From assembly GCA_030146225.1 (NCBI GenBank), contig JASLCA010000340.1, positions 1-21,384 of the forward strand: a DNA stretch of 21,384 nt. Direction: 5' to 3'. The DNA is from Sphingobacterium sp. (GTDB lineage: Bacteria > Bacteroidota > Bacteroidia > Sphingobacteriales > Sphingobacteriaceae). Positions 15,259 to 21,384 of the stretch are shown piece by piece. Made by a program: the position numbers and the translations under genes. The notes below the pieces were generated by a model. That model worked only from the letters and a program-made list of their open reading frames with translations, was not told the DNA's origin and did no database searches. How positions within the stretch are numbered: the stretch's first letter is position 1; every line of letters begins with the position of its first letter.

Positions 15259-18200
15259 ATGAAATTTATTTTACAGCGTATTTTTCTTTCTATATGTTGT
15301 TTATGTGTTTTGGAGACTTCCTTTGCACAACAGCATATATTAATCAAAGGAAAGGTTATTGATAGCGAAGTGGGGACGCCTTTAGAGGGAGCTACTGTTT
15401 CAATTATAGAAAATCCAAGATCTGGATCTGCTATATCAGGCAGTAAAGGTGGGTTTCTATTAAATGCTCACGTAGGACAGTCTTTGCGTGTGAGTATGAT
15501 CGGCTATCATAGCAGTACAACCGTATTGACCAGCAATAGCGGCGATCTTATTGTAAGTTTGACGCGTAATATCAATGCATTATCAGAAGTCCTAGTGACT
15601 GGGGCTTTAGGGATTAAACGCTCTTCACGCGAAATGGGGACTTCAGCCCAAACCGTAAGCAATGAAGCCTTAAACCTAGGTAAGGCCGTCAACCCACTTT
15701 TGGCACTATCAAGTAAGGTAGCTGGCTTACGTATTAATGCGACAGATCTTACCTCAGGCAAGACGGATCCGGGTATTCAAATAAGAATGCGGGGTACACG
15801 CTCCTTAAATCGGGGAAAGAATGATCCTATGTATGTTGTGGATGGTGTCCCATTGCCAGACATCACCCGTATAAATCCAAATGATATAGCTGACATTACC
15901 GTGCTGAAAGGCGCAAATGCAGCGGCTTTGTATGGCTCTGAAGGTGTAAATGGGGCGATTATGATTACCACCAAGACAGGGCGTTCTGATGGAGGCGAGA
16001 TTAACTTCTCCAACAGCACTAGCTTTTCCAATGTATACCTATTGCCACCAGCGCAGACGACCTATGGTCAAGGGCAGAATGGCAAATACAGCGCGACGAC
16101 CAATGAGTCTTGGGGCGATGCCTTTGATGGCAGCATGCGTGATTTTGGGGCACTAATTAATGGCGTTCAACCGCAACATTTATATGCTGCGCCAAGCAAA
16201 GACAATCGTTTAGGCTTTTTTGATACAGGCATCACTGCCCAGAATGATCTTTCGTTTTCAGGTGGAGATGCTAAAAGTACCTACTTTATGTCTTTACAGG
16301 ATGTACGTATTAAAGGTGTCATACCTGGGGATAAGTCAAGCCGTACAGGTGCTCGTTTTAATGGCTCTAGACAATTTAATAAATTGACCAGCAGCTATAA
16401 TCTAAACTATGTATTGTTTAAGAACAATACCACAAGTGATGGTCCTTGGTTGTCTGTCTATACGCAGCCAGCTAATATTGATTATAAAGCCGCTAGAGAT
16501 TGGCAAGATCCAACTTCGCCAAATCACCCGCTAAACTGGTACAACCCTGTTGCCTCCACTAGAAATCCGATTTTTATGGCGGACAACAATCGGAATACCT
16601 TTGATCAACATACCTTAAACTCTAAGGTTGACTTTACCTACGACTTTACCGATTGGTTTTCTGCGACCAACAGAACAGGCTATTACTTGCAGTCTCAAGA
16701 TGGTCGTATTACCAATAAGAAGTTGGTGTCCAATGTGTCCACGCGTAATATCAATGGAACTGTTAATGATACAGGTGGTACATTCACACGTTTAAACAAT
16801 GACTTTATACTAAACTTCAGAAAACAGTTTGGAGATTTCTCTACGAAATTATTACTGGGCTATAATATCCGAATGGATGACCGTAAGGATATAAATGTCG
16901 CTGCCAATAACTTACTATTAGAAGATATCTTTAACCAAGGTTCGCGCACAGGCGAATTAACTGGGGGGTCAACAATTACCAAGTACCGTTCGATGTCCAC
17001 CTATGGGGAGCTTACTTTGGGCTATAAAAACTACCTTTTTATGACCTTAGTTGGACGTAATGACAAGGTTTCTACCTTGGATCCTGTCAACAGGACATAC
17101 TTCACCCCAGGCGTGAGTACTTCATTTGTGTTTACCGATGCCATTGAGGCCTTAAAAGGTTCCAATATTTTAAACTATGGTCGTGTCTATGCCTCATACA
17201 ATCGTACGGGCAACGTAACCTTAGACCCCTATAGCTTAAACCTAACCTATAGCCAAGTCAATGGCTTCCCATTTGGGGGCTTGGTAGGCTTTACACCCTC
17301 ATTGGTGGAGCCAAACAGGTTGATAAAGCCAGAGTTTGTGACTTCTTATGAAGTTGGAACGCAGTTAAGCTTTTTCAATAGCCGCTTGAATGCAGATGTG
17401 GCTTATGCTTACTCGGATTCGGATGGACAAATTTTTACGGCCGGCATTTCTCGGGCTACGGGCTATAACTCTACCCAAGTAAATGCAGGTAGACTTATCA
17501 ACAAGACCTTAGAATTGATGCTTACTGGTACGGCCATTCGGAAGGCGGATATGGAGTTGAGCTTCGGGGTTAACTTCACCTATACGGATACCAAGGCGAA
17601 AGACTTATTTGCTGGAGACCGTTTCCAGATCTTCCGTCAAGCCTATGCTATTAAAGACTTGCCCTACCCAACCTTACGTATGAGTGACTTTGCGCGCAAG
17701 GATGGCAAGATGGTCTTGGATAAAAACGGGAATATTATATTGAATGATCAGGAGGTGAACCTAGGTACTATGGTGCCGCCATACCTAATTGGCTTTAATA
17801 CAAACTTCCGGTACAAGGAGTTTACGCTTGGCTTACAGATTGACTCCCGCTTTGGAAGTTGGATGTATTCAGAGGTTGTGCCTAGAATGTACGCGGCAGG
17901 TACGCATCCAGAGACTGCCAAATATGGTAGAGAGCCTTTTATTATGCCAAACTCCATGATTAAAAATGATGATGGGACCTATGTAGAGAATACATCTGTG
18001 CTCTCCAAGGGAGATAAGGATTGGTGGACCAAGTACAGCAATGTACAAACGGTGACCGCAGCAAAGGCAGATTACCTAAAGCTACGTGAATTGTACATCG
18101 GCTATTCCTTGCCTACAAAGCTGTTGGCTAGACAGAACTTTTTGAAAAAAGCGAGTGTAGGTCTTGTTGCAAACAACTTGTTTATTATTCGTCATTCCTC

Positions 18201-18312
18201 CAATACAATTGGAGATCCAGAGGCCTTATACAATCAGACGGATGGCTATGCTAGTTTTAGACAGATTCCTACCTCTAGATCAATTGGTTTTAATGTTAAT
18301 ATGACTTTCTAA
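15259..18312 (+). CDS. SusC/RagA-family TonB-dependent outer-membrane transporter
   Basis: A 1017-residue SusC-like TonB-dependent transporter, an outer-membrane barrel that takes up a ligand with its SusD lipoprotein lid. Residues 1-23 form a signal peptide ending SFA before QQ. Residues 27-103 are the carboxypeptidase-D-like regulatory domain (IKGKVIDSEVGTPLEGATVSI). The TonB region and plug follow: LSEVLVTGALGIKRSSREMG, then IRMRGTRSL, PMYVVDGVPLP, DITVLKGANAAALYGSEGVNGAIMITTKTG up to about residue 241. The barrel ends with IGFNVNMTF, with the terminal phenylalanine. There is no N-terminal STN domain, so regulation is not by a FecR-type anti-sigma. susD follows 13 bases later. Length is normal. 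The substrate is not readable from sequence, but context favours iron complexes. Confidence 0.95.
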   Translation: MKFILQRIFLSICCLCVLETSFAQQHILIKGKVIDSEVGTPLEGATVSIIENPRSGSAISGSKGGFLLNAHVGQSLRVSMIGYHSSTTVLTSNSGDLIVSLTRNINALSEVLVTGALGIKRSSREMGTSAQTVSNEALNLGKAVNPLLALSSKVAGLRINATDLTSGKTDPGIQIRMRGTRSLNRGKNDPMYVVDGVPLPDITRINPNDIADITVLKGANAAALYGSEGVNGAIMITTKTGRSDGGEINFSNSTSFSNVYLLPPAQTTYGQGQNGKYSATTNESWGDAFDGSMRDFGALINGVQPQHLYAAPSKDNRLGFFDTGITAQNDLSFSGGDAKSTYFMSLQDVRIKGVIPGDKSSRTGARFNGSRQFNKLTSSYNLNYVLFKNNTTSDGPWLSVYTQPANIDYKAARDWQDPTSPNHPLNWYNPVASTRNPIFMADNNRNTFDQHTLNSKVDFTYDFTDWFSATNRTGYYLQSQDGRITNKKLVSNVSTRNINGTVNDTGGTFTRLNNDFILNFRKQFGDFSTKLLLGYNIRMDDRKDINVAANNLLLEDIFNQGSRTGELTGGSTITKYRSMSTYGELTLGYKNYLFMTLVGRNDKVSTLDPVNRTYFTPGVSTSFVFTDAIEALKGSNILNYGRVYASYNRTGNVTLDPYSLNLTYSQVNGFPFGGLVGFTPSLVEPNRLIKPEFVTSYEVGTQLSFFNSRLNADVAYAYSDSDGQIFTAGISRATGYNSTQVNAGRLINKTLELMLTGTAIRKADMELSFGVNFTYTDTKAKDLFAGDRFQIFRQAYAIKDLPYPTLRMSDFARKDGKMVLDKNGNIILNDQEVNLGTMVPPYLIGFNTNFRYKEFTLGLQIDSRFGSWMYSEVVPRMYAAGTHPETAKYGREPFIMPNSMIKNDDGTYVENTSVLSKGDKDWWTKYSNVQTVTAAKADYLKLRELYIGYSLPTKLLARQNFLKKASVGLVANNLFIIRHSSNTIGDPEALYNQTDGYASFRQIPTSRSIGFNVNMTF

Positions 18313-18325
18313 AAGAAGAATACAA

Positions 18326-19837
18326 ATGAAAAATACACTATATAAAATAGGATTGCTTTCGGTCCTCGCATTAACAAGCGTTTCTTGTGACGACTTCTTC
18401 GATGTTAATATTGATCCTAACCGTCCAGTAGAAGAGAATTTATCACTTAATGTAAAGCTGCCGGCAGCCTTGGCTGCTACGGCAAGCTATGAGACTACGG
18501 TGCTAAATCAGATTGGCGGGCTTTGGGGAGGCTATTGGGGCACATCCAATGAAGGAGTAAATGCTTTTTCAACCCTTAAGATGTACAATGGCCCTGGCCT
18601 ACGGGATGCTCGTGATGGGACCCCTGTATGGGAAAATAACTATAATAACCTGTTGTTTTATAAGAAGGTTTTGGATCAGGCCATTGTTGAGGATGCTCGC
18701 TTTTATGCTGGTATTGCTAAGATAATGATGGCACATCATTACTTTACCTTAGTAGACTTTTACAATGACGTGCCATTTGATGATGCCCTACAAGGGTCTA
18801 GCATCCTATACCCCAGGTATGAGTCCGGCAAAACGGTGTATGAGAAGTCCATCAACCTAATTAATGAAGGCATTGAAGATATTAAAGTGGCTTCCTTACA
18901 ACCTACAAATGATGACATCCTTTTTAAAGGCGATAAGCTAAAGTGGTTCCGCTTTGCGAACACCCTTAAGTTGCGGGCATTGCTTACCCAGTCGGAAGTA
19001 AGCACGCAGGCTGCATATATCAGTGCAGAGCTAGCCAAGATTAAGGCCGAAGGTTCAGGCTTTATTACAGAAGATGCTGCGGTAAATCCCGGGTACCTGA
19101 ATACATTGGGCAAGATGAACCCTCTTTATGAAACCTTCTATCGGAATAATGCTGGTGTAGCGGTGGCCAATCATACCAATATCAGGCCTACGCAATTCCT
19201 GATTGCCCAGTATAAAGAGCTTGCTGACCCTCGTTTAGCGCAGAACTATACGGAGGTTAAGGGTGATTTTAAGGGTGTTATTTTTGGAGAAAACAGTATT
19301 CTCGAAGATTATGCAGCAGCAAATACATCCGCTTTTAAAGGGCCAAATGAAAATGCAAACAAGCCTGCGGGCTTTGTCAAAGCATTTGGACAAGGGACGA
19401 TTATGCTATCCTTAGCAGAAGCCAACTTTATGCAGGCAGAGGCCAACCTCAGGGGCTGGATTGATGGTACGGCTGATGTGTATTATAAAAATGCTGTACA
19501 GGCATCTTTTAATTACCTATTCAATGTGAGCAATTATGATGTAAACAGCTATCTCAATCAAGATAAGGTGAAGTTAGCGCTCGCGAGCAACAAGCTCGAG
19601 CGCGTATTGGGGCAAAAGTGGTTGGCACTAGCCGGGATCAATAATATTCGTGCTTGGAATGACTTCCGTAGAATGGGCTATCCTAAATTTCCGAATTCTG
19701 CCACAGCTGTCAATAGAGAAACCTATCCATTGCGGTTTATGTATCCTGAAACGGAGATAAACTCCAATGCGGAGCAAGTTTTAAAAGCTGGAAATGATGA
19801 TATTTTGAACGCCAAAATTTGGTGGGACGTAAAATAA
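18326..19837 (+). CDS. SusD/RagB-family outer-membrane lipoprotein (SusD_2 type)
   Basis: A 503-residue SusD-like surface lipoprotein that forms the lid of the preceding SusC transporter and binds its ligand. The N-terminus is a lipoprotein signal with C21 in SVSC, followed by DDFFDVNIDPNRPVEEN, which resembles the start of the SusD-like_2 subfamily (Pfam SusD-like_2). Helical TPR-like segments recur: MMAHHYFTLVDFYNDVPF, KWFRFANTLKLRALLT and LSLAEANFMQAEANLRGW. The C-terminus has the family's RERRVEF-like VLGQKWLALAGINNIRAWNDFRRMGYPKF and the YPLRFMYPETEINSN motif. The gene begins 13 bases after susC and ends before a hairpin terminator, so susCD is a two-gene unit. Confidence 0.94.
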   Translation: MKNTLYKIGLLSVLALTSVSCDDFFDVNIDPNRPVEENLSLNVKLPAALAATASYETTVLNQIGGLWGGYWGTSNEGVNAFSTLKMYNGPGLRDARDGTPVWENNYNNLLFYKKVLDQAIVEDARFYAGIAKIMMAHHYFTLVDFYNDVPFDDALQGSSILYPRYESGKTVYEKSINLINEGIEDIKVASLQPTNDDILFKGDKLKWFRFANTLKLRALLTQSEVSTQAAYISAELAKIKAEGSGFITEDAAVNPGYLNTLGKMNPLYETFYRNNAGVAVANHTNIRPTQFLIAQYKELADPRLAQNYTEVKGDFKGVIFGENSILEDYAAANTSAFKGPNENANKPAGFVKAFGQGTIMLSLAEANFMQAEANLRGWIDGTADVYYKNAVQASFNYLFNVSNYDVNSYLNQDKVKLALASNKLERVLGQKWLALAGINNIRAWNDFRRMGYPKFPNSATAVNRETYPLRFMYPETEINSNAEQVLKAGNDDILNAKIWWDVK

Positions 19838-19842
19838 GCCAA

Positions 19843-19883
19843 TTGCCTTCAGGTGAATAAAAGCCTGAAGGTAAATTTTATTT
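19843..19883 (+). terminator. Intrinsic terminator after susD
   Basis: CCTTCAGG (19846-19853) pairs with CCTGAAGG (19864-19871). A G-U and two A-U pairs extend it to 19843 and 19874. The loop is 10 bases and an AATTTTATTT tail follows. The tail runs directly into dyad d. Confidence 0.7.
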
Positions 19884-19899
19884 AGACTAGAACTAAATA
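19879..19899. promoter_or_regulatory. Dyad site d (TATTTAG-N7-CTAAATA) upstream of the PepSY gene
   Basis: TATTTAG at 19879-19885 and CTAAATA at 19893-19899; in the notation of the other sites it is TTTAGA-N5-ACTAAA. It covers the predicted -33 region of the pepSY promoter, in nearly the same geometry as site c at susC (24 versus 25 bases from dyad start to -7 element). Confidence 0.65.
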
Positions 19900-19904
19900 A
19901 TTAA

Positions 19905-19912
19905 TATCTTTA
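19905..19912 (+). promoter_or_regulatory. -7 promoter element of the PepSY gene
   Basis: TATCTTTA matches seven of eight positions of TAnnTTTG and would start transcription near 19919, about 20 bases before the ATG at 19938. The -33 region falls in dyad d. Confidence 0.45.
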
Positions 19913-19937
19913 ACCCAATCTATTGTACAGTAATTTT

Positions 19938-21329
19938 ATGTCGAATAAAACAACATGGGATAAGACCCGAAAGTTCTTTAATGATATCCACTTATGGGGT
20001 GGGCTTATTTCGGGTTTGGTCGTTTTGGCCGTATGCCTTTCTGGGACGATCTATGTCTATAATACGGAGCTCCGAGAGGCTGCATTGCCAAAGTATTATA
20101 AGGCCGTAAAGACTGGCGATAAGTTGTCTCCAGATAGCCTATTGGCTATTGCCAAATCCCAGATTAAGGGCGATGTGGTAGGTATTAAAGTTCCTTTTGC
20201 AGAAGGGGTCACAACTGCTGTACTTTTTAATAAACCAGAGAAGGAAAAAGCTGGAACAGCTCCAAAGGAAAAAGAACAGGCTGCGGAAAAGGCTGTTGTA
20301 GCGGAATCCAAGGTTGCTACAGGAAATACTTTGGTAAGTCCTAATGTGGTTGCTGAAAAGCCTGAGACAAAAGGGGATGCAGCTGTCAAGAAGGGTGATA
20401 AAGCGAAGGCTGCCCCTGCACAAGGCGGCGGTCGTCGTCGCTCGAATCAGATGATGGTTAACCCTTATACGGGCGAGCTGATTGGAGATGCCTCTGAAGA
20501 AAAGACCAAGACGGCAGCTTTTATGCAGCAGATGTTTGGCTTGCACCGCTGGCTACTGCTCAATGAAATTGAAGAGCCCATCTTTGATGGCATTGAAAAT
20601 AGAAAGTTGGGTTCTTGGATTTCAGGTACTGCGACGCTCTTGTTCTTACTGGGGGTACTCTCAGGCTTGGTCATATGGTTCCCAAAGAAGATGCGCGCTT
20701 GGAAGAATGGGCTTTCTGTACGATGGTCTGGTAGCTGGAAGCGTATTAATCATGACTTACACAATACCCTAGGACTATATACCTGGATATTTTTGTTCTT
20801 AATGTCTGTTACGGGACCTTTTTGGTCCTTTGAATGGTATCGTGAAGGCTGGCAAAAGACTTGGGGTACCTATCAGGATCCCAAAGCAGGCAAGGAAGAA
20901 AAGCCTAAGCTTGCATCTACCTACGTATTGGGCAAGTCTGCCATGAGCATTGAAGAGACTATTCTGCAGGTCAATAAGCTACTTCCTTATGAGGGAGATA
21001 TAACGGTTAATTTTGCCAAAGATAGTACGGGTACAGTTTCGGTTACCAAAAGTAGGGTGGGCTTCTTTGCTCCCTCTGCAAGTGATAAGCTTACCTTGGA
21101 TCAATATTCAGGAGCACTTTTAGAGAAGGATATCTTCCGCGAGAAGAGTTTTCGTAATCGCATAGGCTCTTCCGTAAAGGCTTTACATATTGGAGATGTG
21201 TATGGACAATTTAGTAAGTTGCTGTATTTTATCAGCTGTCTTGTTGCGACCTCCCTGCCTGTTACGGGCGTTTTTATCTGGATTAACAAGATGAAGAAAA
21301 AGAAAGGACCTAGAAGGTCTAGAGCATAA
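19938..21329 (+). CDS. PepSY-domain membrane protein (PepSY_TM family, possible ferric reductase)
   Basis: A 463-residue inner-membrane protein with four hydrophobic spans, about 19-41, 230-248, 277-297 and 427-449. Between span 1 and 2 lies a periplasmic PepSY domain, ending MMVNPYTGELIGDAS (171-185). A second one follows span 3. Histidines sit near the membrane borders in family-typical places: H18 (IHLWGGL), H203 (LHRWLLL), H272/H275 (NHDLHNTLGLY) and H417 (ALHIGDVYG). In FoxB-like and XusC-like relatives such proteins reduce ferric siderophores or help iron release. Residues about 98-168 are a Lys/Ala/Glu-rich low-complexity insertion ending in GGGRRR. I chose the ATG at 19938 over a TTG five codons upstream, because MSNKTTWDKTRKFFNDIHLW is the usual family start. 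Confidence 0.9.
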   Translation: MSNKTTWDKTRKFFNDIHLWGGLISGLVVLAVCLSGTIYVYNTELREAALPKYYKAVKTGDKLSPDSLLAIAKSQIKGDVVGIKVPFAEGVTTAVLFNKPEKEKAGTAPKEKEQAAEKAVVAESKVATGNTLVSPNVVAEKPETKGDAAVKKGDKAKAAPAQGGGRRRSNQMMVNPYTGELIGDASEEKTKTAAFMQQMFGLHRWLLLNEIEEPIFDGIENRKLGSWISGTATLLFLLGVLSGLVIWFPKKMRAWKNGLSVRWSGSWKRINHDLHNTLGLYTWIFLFLMSVTGPFWSFEWYREGWQKTWGTYQDPKAGKEEKPKLASTYVLGKSAMSIEETILQVNKLLPYEGDITVNFAKDSTGTVSVTKSRVGFFAPSASDKLTLDQYSGALLEKDIFREKSFRNRIGSSVKALHIGDVYGQFSKLLYFISCLVATSLPVTGVFIWINKMKKKKGPRRSRA

Positions 21330-21384
21330 AGAAAAGAAAGGCCGAAGTTTAAACTTCGGCCTTTCTTTTCTTTATGCTCTAGAC
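21317..21384. repeat. 68-bp perfect palindrome at the window end, with a terminator-like core
   Basis: Two 34-bp arms (21317-21350 and 21351-21384) are exact reverse complements with no spacer. The core 21331-21370, with GGCCGAAG/CTTCGGCC flanked by A-rich and T-rich tracts, is a good intrinsic terminator for the PepSY gene. The outer 14 bp on the left include the last codons and stop of that gene and are mirrored exactly up to the last base. Confidence 0.85.

Noticed and set aside
19923..19937. TTG start giving five extra residues on the PepSY protein
   Set aside because: The ATG at 19938 gives the usual PepSY_TM N-terminus and a reasonable leader behind the predicted promoter.
1..21384. 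CRISPR array, toxin-antitoxin, phage defence or mobile element
   Set aside because: No regularly spaced long repeats, Cas, transposase, integrase or nuclease-like gene is visible; apart from the araC-susCD-pepSY locus, most genes are common housekeeping or metabolic genes.

Overview
The window looks like chromosomal DNA of a Bacteroidota bacterium, most likely Sphingobacteriaceae (Sphingobacterium- or Pedobacter-like). Reasons seen in the sequence: a SusC/SusD pair, a fused glucosamine-6-phosphate deaminase/PIG-L protein of a type I know from Bacteroidota, TAnnTTTG-type -7 promoter elements, and few strong Shine-Dalgarno sites. The genus is inference. I see no tRNA, rRNA, CRISPR array, insertion sequence or phage gene.

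Left part (1-5153, + strand). The 3' end of secA is followed by a secreted SPOR-domain protein, an M20 amidohydrolase, a degenerate thiamine-pyrophosphokinase-like protein whose stop overlaps the start of a GNAT acetyltransferase, and hflX. hflX has a long, possibly structured leader with its own promoter.

Middle part (5157-9529, - strand). Reading in the direction of transcription: a 44-residue single-span membrane protein that is easy to miss, ridA, a RarD-like EamA transporter, a cysteine-rich lipoprotein of unknown function, and recG, which converges on hflX. radA (+) then converges on a TlpA-like thiol-disulfide protein (-) across an imperfect hairpin.

Right part (11882-21384). A well-formed promoter preceded by three tandem 10-bp repeats drives the two-domain deaminase/deacetylase gene. 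That gene ends at a perfect bidirectional terminator shared with a convergent AraC-family regulator. The regulator is divergent from susC-susD, and a PepSY-domain membrane protein follows susD.

The most interesting structure is regulatory. A dyad with consensus TTTAGA-N5-TCTAAA occurs four times. One copy lies at the araC start, two lie in the susC promoter and one lies in the pepSY promoter. I found no good copy in the other intergenic regions I scanned by eye. Together with a PchR-like regulator, a TonB-dependent transporter, its lipoprotein partner and a PepSY membrane protein, this suggests one regulon. Iron, ferric-siderophore or haem uptake under a Fur-like repressor is the best guess, although the substrate is not shown by sequence.

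The window ends in a 68-bp perfect palindrome. Its core looks like a terminator, but its full extent reaches exactly to the last base and may be partly an assembly fold-back.
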